Source: Pampus argenteus (Eukaryota > Chordata > Actinopteri > Scombriformes > Stromateidae). Taken from it: DNA of 64,000 nt. Location: NCBI GenBank assembly GCA_036937835.1, contig CM072874.1:9748001-9812000 (forward strand), read 5' to 3'. Positions 26,201 through 40,781 of the stretch are shown here, one piece after another. The notes under the pieces were generated by a model. That model was not told the origin of the DNA. It ran no database searches and saw only the letters and a list, made by a program, of their open reading frames with translations. Made by a program: the position numbers and the translations under genes. Numbering within the stretch: position 1 is the first letter of the stretch; every line of letters begins with the position of its first letter.

Positions 26201-29200
26201 GAGTCATTCATAATATATTACTCATGCTATATACTATTCATACCAATATTTTGTAGTAAAGGAAAATAAAGATACATCTTTTTAATACTTATGGACCTTT
26301 GCTTACCCAAGTTTCTGTTTATGGTGAACTTTCGTAACTCGTTGCCCGACCGGATGTGGTAGGTGATTTCAGCATTCGGTCCGATGTCAGCACTAGTCGC
26401 CAACACTCGCAGCACCTCAGTTCCCACGGCAACATCCTCAGGCACAGTAACAGCATAGTCCCTCCTCTGGAAGACTGGCGCGTTGTCATTCACATCCAGG
26501 ACCAAAATGGTCAAATCAACCTGATGGAGACACAAAAGACTATAACAGGACCTATCAGTTCATGTCTCTGCTCTGTCACTGCTCCCGGCCTCAGTACCGT
26601 GGACAGGGGGGCCTATAAACATAAATTCAAACAAAGATACTAAAGGAAGAAATCAATCAAGATATAAGACCACCAAAGCCTGAGAGAGCACTTCTTGGCC
26701 GCTAGATAAGTTTAAAAGATTTGATAATAAGAGATAAATGTTAGAGATTAAGAGATTAATGGTATTTTTATAAGCTATATTGCAAACGGGAACAGAAATA
26801 CTAAAAAAAAAAAACATCATGAAAAAATGAAGACGTTATTGTTATTGCTGACAGTTGTTAAGAATGCATGTTGCGGACCTTGTGTACTGTATGTTTCTTT
26901 TAAACATAAATCCAAGAGTCCTAACCAGCCACACCTGCTACACTTTTGCCCAGGGTTTATTTTCAGGTTGTATTTATGGCTTCTTCTGGCAGCCTCAAAA
27001 GGGTCTAAAAAAAGAATGAGTGAGTGCCAACACTGTTTCAGCCAGTCTTATGGTCTGTTCTTCTCTTTCCTGCACCGCCGCTGAAACTGTCACCTTCCCT
27101 ATCTTTCCTATTTCACTCAATGGACAATTTAATGAGCATTTATCTTAATTAAAAATCTACTAAGGTCTTTATCTGATCTCTTCAGTAAACAACATGTTTT
27201 TCTTCATTGATTTTTTATTTCAGGCGTATGGCCAGAAATACAGAGCATATTACCAGATAGCTGACTCCATGGCTGACTAATCGTTAATTTAATATGTAGT
27301 GTACAAATTCTAATTAAATAATTGCGTTAAAATGCCTTGTTTTAGTTTTAGGAATTATTAGTCGATGATGATGATAATTTAATTAGTCAGAAAACCATGA
27401 TTATATCACCTAAAATATAAATGTCTTCCTAAGTTCTGTCTCAAGACTGTTGTGAATTTTAGTAGTAGTAATAGTACATTTTATTTTTTCCCATGTAGCG
27501 AACGTGACAATGTTTTGGGAATAGAATTCACTGTAGTTGGATTTACTGGACACTGTGAAAAAGATACAAATGAGATTGAATGAAGTCACTTGGACTTGCC
27601 ACCAACCTGTGAAGACAGCGCCCCCTGTTGCCCAGCTTGGTCAGTGGCCTGAACACGAACCCGATAGGAGTCTCGGCTCTCTCTGTCCAGAGATTTCTCC
27701 AGTATTACCATCCCAGATACTGGGTCAATGGAAAAGAACCCATTGACTGAATCCACCAGAGAATAGACCACAGTACGGTTTAGACCTGGAGGACACATTT
27801 ATGGACACCCAAGACTTAATATGATGCCAAAATGTTCTTCATGTTCATGTAAATCATTGTTTTAAACAGAGAGCAATGACAGATTATGCACAAATTATAT
27901 GTGATGCATACACAATATAATAATGCTCATGGTCTCATGTATAAGTTAGAAAAGTTCTGCAGCTTGCATCAGCTTTGCTTGATGTGTTACATCATACCAG
28001 CTTACCTTCATCAGGGTCACTGGCTTGTAACCGGGTAAGCAAAGCATTGGGGGCAGCATTCTCATACACACTAGCCAGGTAATGAGTAGAGGAGAAAGAG
28101 GGTGCATTGTCATTCACATCCAACACCTTGAGAGAAATGTCTGAGCGGCAGAACAGCCCTCCTCCATCAGTTGCCTGGGCAATGAGTTTGTAGCTGGGTG
28201 TCATTTCTCGGTCCATGACATTGGACGTACGCAACTCACCTTAGGTAAAAATGGAGAGGTAACACAGTAGTTAGAAAAAAAATGTATGAAGCTGTGTGTT
28301 TAATTTATGGCGTGTGTTGCTAAAAGTGTTTTGCTAAAACAAAAGCTAAAGACAAATGATAACTGAATGTACCAGTGTTTGCATCCATGTAGAAATCTTC
28401 AACCCCAATGCCAAATAGTGAATATTGGATCTCAGCGCTGGAGCCTGAGTCAGCATCTGTTGCGCCCACTGTCAGAATGCCCTTGTTAGTGGGAATATCC
28501 TCAGGAAAAGAGGCGCTATACACCGCCTGGCACAAGAAACCAACACACATACATTCTCACAGTGAAAAAGAAAAAAAAGAAAACATCTGTCCAACACATA
28601 AAAAATCAACTGTTCTGCGATGTATCCATTATCTCTGCTGATAGAATGAGCACAGCAGAGTTAAGTGCCCTTTCCTGCCCATAGCTGCTGCCACTGCTGG
28701 TAGTGGCTGCCTCTAGAAATGCACTTTGTGACCTCACTGTTTCACCAAAACACAATAACAAATCTACTGTAGTATGTCCACGCATAATGCAGCACACACC
28801 ACCCTGCGGCTTTTGCTCTGTCACATTAGAGTTATGAGTTATGATTTTAAACTATTCAGAGCTGAGTCCATTAGTATATTAATCAAGCCAATTAATAATT
28901 TGTGTTTTTTGTTTTGTTTTGTTTTGTTTCACTTACTGGAATGTGCTTAGCTTGGAGACAAAAAGCTAATTACTGATTAAGACAGTTACTGTGTAATGAG
29001 ACATGAAAAGGCTATCCCAATACTTTTCTGTCCTTCTGTTAGGACTTTGAAAATGCAACTATAAACAAGTAAACTAATATAGTTTATCCTTCTACATTTT
29101 ATCTCTGACCTGGTTACAGATGGGACTGTTGTCATTGGCATCCATGACAGTAACTTCTACTGCGGTGCGAGCAACATATAGACCGTCGCTTGCTGTGATG

Positions 29201-32200
29201 TTGAGCAGATACCAGTCTTGCTGCTCACGATCCAGTAGACCACTCACATAAACCTTCCACTCCCCCTGCACGAGCGCCAGGCCAAACACACCCCGCGGGT
29301 TTCCGCCTGGAGATTACAAAGATGAAGATTAAAATGCCGACAGCAAAGAAAGATGTGAAGATGTACTGTAACAGACATGTGAATAAACTGGAAGACTAAA
29401 CATAAGCCACCCATGCACACAAATAATGCAGGTACCCTTTGGCAAAATCAATAAACATCTATCATCATTGTGTAAACCAGGGCAGTGGTGTAGCAGCTAT
29501 GGCCTTTCAAAGTTTCGAAATTTGACCTTTTATTACATGGTTTCCATTAAGCCAATCAGTATTTTTAAAGGCTAGAACAAAGCTGAAGTATATCATCCTT
29601 AGTCATTAAAACATCAAGCTCAGTGTCAAGGTTAGAGTTTTGCTGGAGAGGCCTCAAAATGTTTTTATTACTTCCATAAAAACATAGTGCTTACGTAGGT
29701 CTGTGAAAGACTACTAGACTAACTGGAATATCCAGTTACATTAATACTGTATATATGTTTCTGTTCATAATGTAACATGTTGTTTTTTAGAAATCTTTTC
29801 AAATCCTTTGCAAGTGGTGTGTTCTATGAATGGAGGTCTTAACAGCAGGCTGTAGAGACCATTAAAAGTCAAAAACATCTTGAATTGATGAAACCCTCAC
29901 ATGCTGGGTTGTTCTGTTCAGAACTGTACAATACAAACTTTATTTTCTACCCATTTTTGTTTTACCTATTTTGTATGCTAATGAAGAAAAGAAAAGCAGC
30001 AACGGTTCCTTGACCTTGCTTGAAATGCTGTAATGCATACCTTGTAATGTTAAAATTAAAAGGGAATACAAAAAAATGAAAGTCATGTTTGACATTTGAG
30101 ACGAAATTAATTTAAAACTTGACCTTTTATAACAGAAACCCTGTTAGTCCAAAGGAGTCCTGAGGAACAAATACTACAGCTACACTATGTTAGTGTTCTC
30201 ATAATTTCCTCACCAGTGATATAAAAACTGACTAGGCGGTTTTGGTCAGTTCCATCCCCATCTTTGGTTCTCAGAACCGCCACAACTTCACCAAGGGGAT
30301 CACTCTCCTTTACCGCGCCCCGGTACAGCTCCCTCTCGAACCGCGGTGGGTTGTCATTAACGTCCGAAACAGTGATGGTCACCACTGTGGTGGAGGAGAG
30401 AGACTCTAACTCCCCCAGATCAGAGGCCACTACTTCAAAGCTGTAGCTGGAGCAGGCCTCGTGGTCCATCTGACTAACTGTGGTGATCCAGCCTGTTTTA
30501 CTGTCAATGGCAAAGACAGAACTAGTAGTGATGGAGGCACTGAAGGAGCGAGTGTCTTCTGTCAGGTCCAAGTTGTAGGTGAGCAGAGGCCCAAGGCTGT
30601 AGGTTACCTGCAATTAAAACAAGATATATATAGATTCTCAAAACAATTGTGACACTTTTGTAGCAAAAAGAACAAAGTGCTTTGTATCAGTTGAACTTGA
30701 ACTTGTTACCCACCTGTCCGTTGGATCCCCAGTCTGGATCAAGTGCACGCACTTGGATCACTCTTGTCCCTACTGGCATCCCCTCCATCACCGTCGCCAC
30801 ATAGGTGTTAGTTTCAAACACGGGCGTGTTGTCATTCACATCTAGGATCTGCAAAATTAGTTTTTCAATGCTTCAGCTCAACAAAGAATAAATTAAACTG
30901 AAGAAATAATAATGTTACAATTCCAATTTCATTTGGAAGATGCTTTTATCCAAAGTGACATCTGAGAGTTAATACAAGACAAGCAAGGATCTAGTGAGGT
31001 AACAGGCAGTGCACAGAGACTTTTCAGTCCATTAGGTACGGAGGTGTGTCTTTAGGTATGGTGACTCTTTTCACCACCAGGGAACAACAGAAGAGAAGAG
31101 GCTAGCTAGTGACTTAGGACCCTGTCGTGGTGATAGTACCAGGAGCCTTTCATTTGCAGAGCATACTGAGCAGGAGGGAGCATAGACACGAACAAGAGAG
31201 TTCATGTAGGCAGAAGACGTTTTAGTTGCTGTTTTGTAAACAAGTGTTAAGGTTTTGAATATGATGCAGACAGCAACTGGGAGCCAGTGATATGAACAGC
31301 TCTGTGCTGTTTTGACCTAAAGAACCAGACATACTTGAAGAACAGATGTGCCAAGTTGTGCTGTATGCTTAGATAACGCAAAATAATACAACATGCAATT
31401 ATAGTTCCTTCATTATCCAATTTAACATTTTAAACAACAGCACTTACAACAGCACAATAGTACAATAGTACTAACAGGCTCTATATTTGACTTACCTTAA
31501 CCTCCACGTCCACAGTGGAGACGGATTCGATCAGGTCTCTTCTTGCTGTTGCTGCGACTTTAAAGCGGAAGATGCTGACCTGCTCGTAGTCCAGAGGTTT
31601 GACTAGACGGATCAGACCAGTTTCCCTCTCCACCAGGAAGGTCCCTCCTTGATTGCTGTCAAGCGTCTCTCCTCCGACTGCAGAAAAGAACCCGTTCTGT
31701 CCAGGGCCCATGTACACGGACCCCAGTGGTGTTCCCACTGCTGTGTCCTCAGGAATGGTAAAGGAGTACTGAGGCTGGCTGAAGGAGGGAACAAATGCGT
31801 CTGGGGGGACGACGTGGATGAAGGCTGACACCAGAGAGTGTTTGGCCGGCGAACCACAATCTGTGGCTTTGACAAAGAAGGACAGCACGGTCCCCTGGAG
31901 ATGGTCCACAGTGCTCTTAGTCATCATCCAACCGCTGTCTGGCTCCACCTGGGTACCAGCACAATGCAATTTCAATTAACTTTAGAGACCAATAAATTAG
32001 AGATAATTTTCACGTTTTTGAACATTTATAATGGTTCTTACATCTTACAGTTCAAGCCAGATTTTATTTGTACCTTATTTCCACAAATCAAAGCATGGTA
32101 AACAATTTGAGTTTTAATTCGGTATCTGTTTATATTTATATATGCTACTACTAGCTTCTTAACCAACAGCAATTAACAGAAGCCTGTTAATCCACAAACA

Positions 32201-35200
32201 CAAAATATATCTTAATTGCAAATCAAGGTCATAGCCTAATGTTGAGTTTTAATAATGTTTACTCCCGTTAAATAAATCTGTTGAGGGTTAGATCTGGTTG
32301 AAAGATAATCCATGCTGGTTTCAGTACAGTTAGAGCAAAATGTACTGACCTCCAGCACATCAACCAGTGATAGGCGTGCCTCACTGTAAAGGGAATAGGT
32401 GATCTGTCCATTTGACCCAGCGTCAGCATCGGTGGCCTGGATTTGTGTGACCAGAGAACCTTTGGCAACATTTGCTTTGATGCTCATACGGTACTCTACT
32501 GCCCTAAATCGAGGGGCGTTGTCATTCTCATCTGCAAGAACCACTCGTACTGTGCAGAATGAAGCACGTCCTGAAAAATAACAGGGCATACATGTATGGA
32601 TTTATCAAAAGCACTTTAGTGTTGACATTGACATTGTCAAAGATTCAATGCCATCAAACTATATGTAGTCCTTACTGCACAAAATATACAGTACACAGTA
32701 TGAACACACTGTAAGTGATTCTGTATAACTCCTTTTACTTAATGTAGTACAAATAATGTAATGTGAATATGCTTAAATATTCATACATTTTCAAGAGTGT
32801 GAGATTATATGAAAGCTATCATCGTGCATTTACCTAAAACAGCAATGTTATCTGTATCTTTAGTCTTATATTGGCTGATTTGAAGATGGCTTTTGTCAGT
32901 GAATCAGTTTATAGCCAGAATACTACCTCCACCATCAAGAGCCATAATGGTCAGCACCATGTCCTTGTTAAGAGGATTTTCTCTGTCTAACTTCAGAACA
33001 GTGGATATGACTCCATCTGCATCAATGGTGAACTGAGTTTTCCCCAGGTCATTGATGAAAGAGTAGGTGATCTGGCCAAACAGCCCGGAGTCTTCATCTG
33101 TTGCTCTAACCTGAAGGTCCATACAGAGATTCAGGAAATAACGTCAGATTGGTCACTTCAAGATTATATATCATTATTAATGTAGGATGAGGGTTAACTT
33201 TCCTGAATGACCCTTGTTCCTGGAAAGGCATTTTCTTGGACCTCAGCCAGGTAGAACCTCTGGCTGAACACAGGGCTGTATAGGTTTGCTCCAAGGACTC
33301 GTACAATCACCTAAATCACCATCATTATCATTATAATCAGCATTCAGTCACAACATCCTCATCGTCTGCTCACATTGTGTTGATGCCATCACAAGAGTCA
33401 TCGCTGGCTGATTTATCAAACACAATCACATAAACATGGCATGCAAACCAGCAGTAAAACGAAACAGGTGTGTGAAATGACACTAAAGCTGCTGCGGAGG
33501 TACGCCGTGTTCACATCAGTAGAAGTCTCACTACTACAACATGCAAGTATAAACATTTAATGTGAGCTTTTTAAACATATGTCTAAATAAAACGCCTTAT
33601 GACCACCAAGAGACAGATGTGAACATTTGTTTTCCAGTTGGCGGCTCATCCTTATAGTAATTCTGATATGACATGAGCATACATTAACCTCTAACTTCAG
33701 CTGAGCTGCTTGGCAGCAAGTGCTGTAGCTGTACTGGACAGCTGTGAATATCTGTGATATATTTGAAGCGAGGGGCTGCTAAAGGAGGTGTGTAAACACT
33801 GCAAAGGTTGAGAAAAGAGCAAATCAGTTGACAGAACTAAATTGCAAGTGCAGAGAAGTTGTTTCACCTGAGCAGTATTGGTGAAGACTCCATCTGACAC
33901 GGACACATTCAGTTGATATGAGACTTTCATGCTTTGTCTCCTCTTGTTAGACAGACTGAGCACCCCTGTATCCGGGTCCATCATAAAAGTCATTCTCTCA
34001 TTCCCTGAGAGAATACTGTACCTGCAAAGAGTACAAATGTTCAAAATGTTATTGGACTCTACAGAAGCTGCTGGAAACACTAGTTTCTGCATTTCTGAAT
34101 AAAACTTGCTAGTGAAAAAGACAAAGAAAAGTTGGAATGGCAATTATTTCTAATCCAAACACATAAGCAAAGTTGCCTAGTGAGCACTGTAGTTTTCTAA
34201 ACATAATGAATTAGTGTAGTATATAAAGACATTCAAATGATGCATTCTTACCTCAGCCTATGTGCATCACAGATGTCAGCATCCGACGCCTGAACACAAG
34301 TCACAAAGTGTCCTCGCGGAGCCAGCTCGCTTACAAAAGCCTTGTATAGCACTTGGCTGAAATTAGGTGGGTTGTCGTTTGTGTCAGTAACAGTCACAGT
34401 GACACTAACATCGCTGCTGAGGGCAGGGTCTCCACTGTCCATTGCTCTGACAATGAAGTTGTAGCGCTGGATGAGCTCATAGTCAAGCAACCGTGCCGTG
34501 AATACCAGTCCGCTGTTACTGTCAATGTGGAAGTAGTCAGTGCTGTTGTAAATGTCAGATAGGATTTGGTAACTCACCACAGAGTTCTTTTCAGAGTCTT
34601 GGTCTTGGGCAAACACCTACAGGGAGAGTAATATTAAACTTTGCATTACCTCATGCATTATTCATTACGAGGTCCGGTTTGCTTCCCCCTGACACACTCC
34701 ATACCTACAATAACCACATTGAGTCCTAATGAAAAAACTAAATAAAGTTCCAGGTTTCAGTGAGATACTAATCTAAAAGCACAATTAAAAACTTGGCAGG
34801 ATCCATTTTGCTGAGGGACAGCAGCGTTTTATATTGTACGTGTATCTATACAGAAATATGAAACTGTTTAAATAATTTTAATAGCGTAATTTTCATGTTG
34901 ATGCAAAAGAAGCAAAACATCCTCTGATCAACTGTTTTAAATTGCAATATCAAAAAGAAGTGTTACTGATAAACAAATTTCCTGAAGGACAAAAAAACAA
35001 CATATATTTAATTTGGATTAGGATTTAAGGCATAGACTGGCTCACTTCCTAGAAAATTTTGCAGAAATCAATGAACTCAATAATGTGGTTAGAACTGTCT
35101 TGTGCTAACATGTTTCTCCATGCAACAGAACTGGTCTATTATTCGCTAAAGGTCAAGAGCTTCCAATGGGAAATTTCTAAAGAAATATCTCTCTATCCAC

Positions 35201-38200
35201 TTATAAATAAATAATATTCATCCACTATACTGCTGGAGTCAGCCTTAAGTCCAAACAATCATTCACTAAGTGCACACACTGGATCGAATCAGTAAACAAA
35301 GCCACATACACACACACACATACCTGTAACACAGTTGTTCCAATCATGGAGTTCTCAGCCAGCACAGAGGAGTACGACGTGTTCTGAAACAATGGCGGGT
35401 TATCGTTCACATCCAGCACGACAATGTCCACATCGACTTCTGACTTGGCTCCCGTTAGTGTATCTGTGGCTTTCACTGTTAACCGGTAGTACTGCATGGT
35501 CTCATAGTCTAATGGATAAATCACATTGATGATTCCTGTGTCAAAGCCAATGTCAAACTGGAGAGAAGGATCTCCATCTGTGATGGTAAAGATGATGCTC
35601 TGGCCTTCAGGACTGGTGGCATTGATACACAGGACAGAGGTGGAGACGGCCACATCCTCCATGACAGTAACACCATAGAAGGGCTTGTCGAACACTGGCA
35701 TGGCTTTATTTATGACAGTAACAGGCAGTTCCACCTCGCTAGACAGAGGGGGGAAGCCACTGTCAGTGGCCACGATGACCACCTTGTACTCTGCGTTAGA
35801 TAAGTCTGCCTCGAAGGACCTCTTGAGGGTCAGCTCTCCTGTTACAGGATTGACCTACATGACAAATACAAACACAATTTTGGAACATGAGGAGCATAAG
35901 AATAAAGAACTCTTCACTCAAGAACAGGAAAGATATAGCTCCCACCTGAAAGTTCCTGTGTTCCTGCTTCAGGCTGTAAGTCACCTCTCCATTCAGACCA
36001 TAGTCTTGATCAGTGGATGAAACCCTGAAAATAGTTGATCCTGGTTCTGCTTCCACCTGCACTGCAGCGTAGTAAGGGAGGTTCACAAAGTCTGGGGCAT
36101 TGTCGTTCACATCTTCCACCTCGAGAAAGAACAGTTATGTTTGGAAAATTGTTAAGAAAATGAAGAGAAATACTGGTGGCAACAGAAGGCTCAATAACAA
36201 TCAGTCATGCTACATAACTATGCTACACGACAAATATACAGTAACTGTAAAATATTGACCCTCATTAACATCTTCACTGATAGTTTCCCACAAAAGTTGT
36301 TTTTACAGCATACAATATCTGCATATTTAAGATTTAATTGAAGCCACAGCACACTATAGATACTGAAACATTCATAACCAGTGCATGTTTGTTAGAGGTG
36401 TACACTTAGATTAAATCAAGCATCAAACAAAAACTTTTACATGACATATTTGGGGTGTGGGTTTTGACAACGATTAATAATTAAGTTCTTAACAAACATT
36501 ATGCATAACACAAAACTGAATAGAAAGACTAAACAGAAAGACCTAATCAAGAAGTCTTCACAACTGGGGTATAAGATATAGTACATGTAGTATAGTATAG
36601 TACATATAGTACAATAAAAGTACCTGCACTTGTACGGTGACTCTGGCCACCCTCAGTATCTCATCTTCTCTGCTGACCTCCACCACCAGCTCATAACTCT
36701 CCTTCTCCTCTCTGTCAAAAGGTACACCGGTGGTGAGCACTACTCCGCAAGTCGGCCGAATTGTGAAGCGTCCATCAGGGTTCAACAGAGTGTACTTCAG
36801 CGGCTCGTTGAGGAGGTGACCGACTGTGTTGACAACAGTCACTACAGTAACATTGGGTATGTTCTCTGGGATGGAGGCAGAATATACCGGGAAAGTGAAG
36901 AGAAAACCATTGTCTATAGCTTCTCGGACAAGCACTGTGACTAACACCATGCTGGAGAAACGTCCATCCCATACCTTGAAACAATGAAAAACAGAAGGAT
37001 CCTCAGCACAGAATAAAAATATGTCATTTGTATGTATTTAACAGCTGACTCATAATCAGTTAATGCAGAGAATGCTTAAAATACGTAGCATGTATGGCCT
37101 TCTGATCACTCCCAAATGTATTCTGCAGCATGCAGCAATGACCTCAAACAGACATCCAGGGTCATAAAGAACTATCTTCATTGATGAGAAGAACAAAGAT
37201 TCCTGTAACAGATGGTTTGACCCCCAGAGAGCCCTGATCTCAACAACATGGAGTCATGGAGTAGGATTACATGTAGATGCAGAAGTAGCTGAGACAGCCT
37301 AAATCCACAGAAGAACTGTGTCAAGTTCCCCAAGATACTTAAACAACCAACCTGCCAAGTACCTGAAAAACTGTGTGCAGGTGCACTGAGGAGAAATGAT
37401 GCTGTTTTAAAGGCAAAGCATGCCGAAGCATTTAGGTTTATTCTGTTTACTGAAGATGTTAATTGATAAATAAAAAAAAATATTCATGTAATTACTTTTG
37501 AAAGTGAACTGACTTTACTTTTAGAGCCTAAAACGTTGCACTGTACTGTATGTAAATTATATTCATGTGTCATGTTCAATGAATAAGTATTGGCAATTAA
37601 CTTACCTTCACATTGAAGCGGTAGCGATCTTTATTGAGGTTCTGATTGATGATGGTCACAACCCCAGTGTAGCGCTCCACAGAGAAGTGTTCCTGGTTGC
37701 TGTCTGACAAGGAGTAGACTAACAGGGGCGTGACAGACTTGTTGGGGTTAAGGCTGAGGTCATAGGTCATATCAGGGTCAAAAGCTTCAACCCTCAGGAC
37801 CTCAACTCCGATGTAGGTTGGCAGGAGGAGGACTGCCTCGTACATGTCCTGAGAGAACCTTGGTGGTGAGTCATTGATGTTGATCACCTAAGACAGAGTG
37901 AAAATCCAACATAGGGATCAAAGTGAGTAAAGAATGGTTTGCGAGGCAGTGAAAGCTGATTCATATGTCTTTGACCTACCTTTATAAAGACCTCTGCTGG
38001 GCTGTCAGCACTCCTAGATGGCTGGCCACTGTCTCTAACATGAACCCTAAAGAGGAACTCAGAGAAAGTCTCATAGTCCAGGCTGGCAATTGTTCTGAAA
38101 TATAAGAACCATTCAATAATTATTTGCCCCAGAAAAGGTGAATTGACATCCTCAATAAATGGTCTGATTTGTACCTGTCACCTACCGAATTGATCCAGTC

Positions 38201-40781
38201 CCTGAGTCCACACTGAAAAACATGCGAGCGGTCTCGTCTTTGATCTGGAACACTAGCAGGGCGTTGTGACTGCGGTCATTATCGGTCGCCTGGATGACTA
38301 GAGGTTTACCATCTTCTCCTAGAACCACACTGTTGACTGGAGCAGCCTCACTGATTGCACCCACGTATCTGTTAAGGCAAAAAAAGGACACTGGTATAAA
38401 AGAGGAAAGCTTTAGCTCAGCAGCCTAGGAACATGTCAGTGCCAGAGCTGTACTCAGTAAATCAACCTCCAATGATACCTGATTTGTTGAAAGACAGGTG
38501 GGTTATCGTTGACATCCCCCACTTGGACGACGACAGTGGTGCTGGCCTCCACTCCAGCCATGCTCAAGGCATGTACCACAAGAAAGTAGGATGTTGTTTG
38601 CTGCCAAAACAAAGAAAGTGCTATTTTAAACTTCTATGTGCATATAATATATATATTAGTGACTCCTTAACAAATAATGTTTGTGTAAATCTACACACCT
38701 GCTATATTAAAACACAGGCATTAACGAACCTCAAAGTCGAGTAGTTTACGCATGCTGATTACACCAGTATGATGGTTAATAAAGAAGCAGTGGTCCTCAT
38801 TGCCTCTGGTGATATCATAAATAAGTGCTGAGCGACTGAGAGCACTAACGGTGGTCACATATGTTCCAATGGTGCTGTTCTCCATTACCTGTATACACAC
38901 AAATTGCACAATTTCTTTGATGAAATGTACCTGCTGTATGCCTGTCTAAATGTACCATCTACCATTTTTCCAGCAGCATAGCCATCTCATCCATGTACTC
39001 ATCCACCCAGCCAACCATCTATCCCTTTACCTCAGCCTGATACTCCTTCTGAGAGAATTTGGGTTCAGAGAAGTCAGAGAGTATGAGGGAGATGCGAACT
39101 GAAGCTGTGGCCATTAATGGAGGAAATCCACTGTCCGTGACACGCACAGTGAGGGTGTAAAAGCCCACAGAGCTGAGGTCCAGATCCCTGGCAATTGAGA
39201 TAAGGCCAGTGGCATTATCTATGCCAAAGACACCCCCGGTGTTACCTGAGAGTAGTGGAGAGGTTAAAAACATCATTTACTGATAAATACAGAAAAGTGA
39301 ACTTTGGTGACAAAGCATTAAATACTACACTCACAGTTCATAATACAGTTTAAAAAAGAAGAAAAGAGAGGCATAAAAATAATAATACTTTCAGATAGCA
39401 CCGCACCTGCTTCCATAGTATAGGTGAGTTGCCCATTGATCCCATTGTCTTTGTCGAGGGCGGTCACTTGCAGTACAGCTGTGCCTATGGGAGAAGACTC
39501 ATAGGCCACAGCATCATATACAGTGCTGGTGAAGTAAGGGATGTTATCATTGGAGTCCTCTACTGCCACCAGGATACGAGCCAGGTCACGGTTAAATGGA
39601 AATTCCTGATCCTTGACCTGGAAAAGCATCAGGCAACACAGGAGATGAATGTAAATAGCGTTGTAGACAAATAAAAGAAATCAGCTAAAGTGAGGCAGGC
39701 ATAGTTGCCAAGAGGAGCATAACTTAAAAGAGAGCACAGGGACACACGTATACAGTAACACACACACACACACAGGCTCACAGTAACAACCAGCCAAGCA
39801 CGTGAACACGTATGTCTTCCATGTATGCCTCCTCACCATAATCGTGAGGATGTGCTGTGTTCTGGCCTCATAGTCCAGGCTGTCAGCAGTGTAGACGACC
39901 CCAGTACCAGGATTGACCCTAAACAGTCTCATACTGGCCGGGTCTACACTACCATAGATGGAGAAGCTCAAACGGGCACGCTCATCTATGTCTGATGCCC
40001 TAACCCGCAGCAGCTCAATGTCCACCGGTACGTCCTCAGAGACACTGACATCATAGGCAGGGTGTGAGAAGATTGGAGGGTTGTCGTTGCTGTCTTGTAC
40101 GCGGATGAACACCTGAGTGACGAAGAGATAGAAGGGGAGATTGAAAAATCAGCACAGTAGATAGTGAGTAGAATTGTGCTCAGTATATTATCTGAAGAGA
40201 TAACAGCCCTGGAGTTATTTTTGGAAATAGTTGTAGGTAAGTGTTCTACCATCAAGTTTTCATTTGCATGGTGAAGATACCAATGAAACATTATATACAC
40301 TATAAGGCATAGCTATATTTTCTGGTGTTTTCAAGCAGTACAGTGCTGTCTGAGAGTATTTCTACAAATATTCGACCTTTATCTGCCCATGCTAATCCCA
40401 TTAATCCACTAATATCAATGATTTCCCTCAGAAGGCAGAACTAGTAGGCCAGCCAATAGCGCAGCAGCACAAGAAATGTCAAAGACAGAGGAACAAAATG
40501 CACATTTCATAGTCAGCGAGAGATAATTTCCAAAAAAGGGAGTTCAGGAAGAAGGAAAGATGAGCGTAAACAGCTGCCCTAGGAAGAGATAACAATAATT
40601 TTGATCTGGATCTGAAATGTGTAATCATAATGTGTACCTGTGCAGTGGCAAAGTTGGTCCCATCTGTCACCTGTATAGTCATGTTGTACACAGACTGCAC
40701 CTCTGCATCCAGTGGCTTGGCTACAACTAGAGTCCCCACCCCCACTTGAAGGTCAAACTGCATGTCAAAGCTCCCTGGAAT

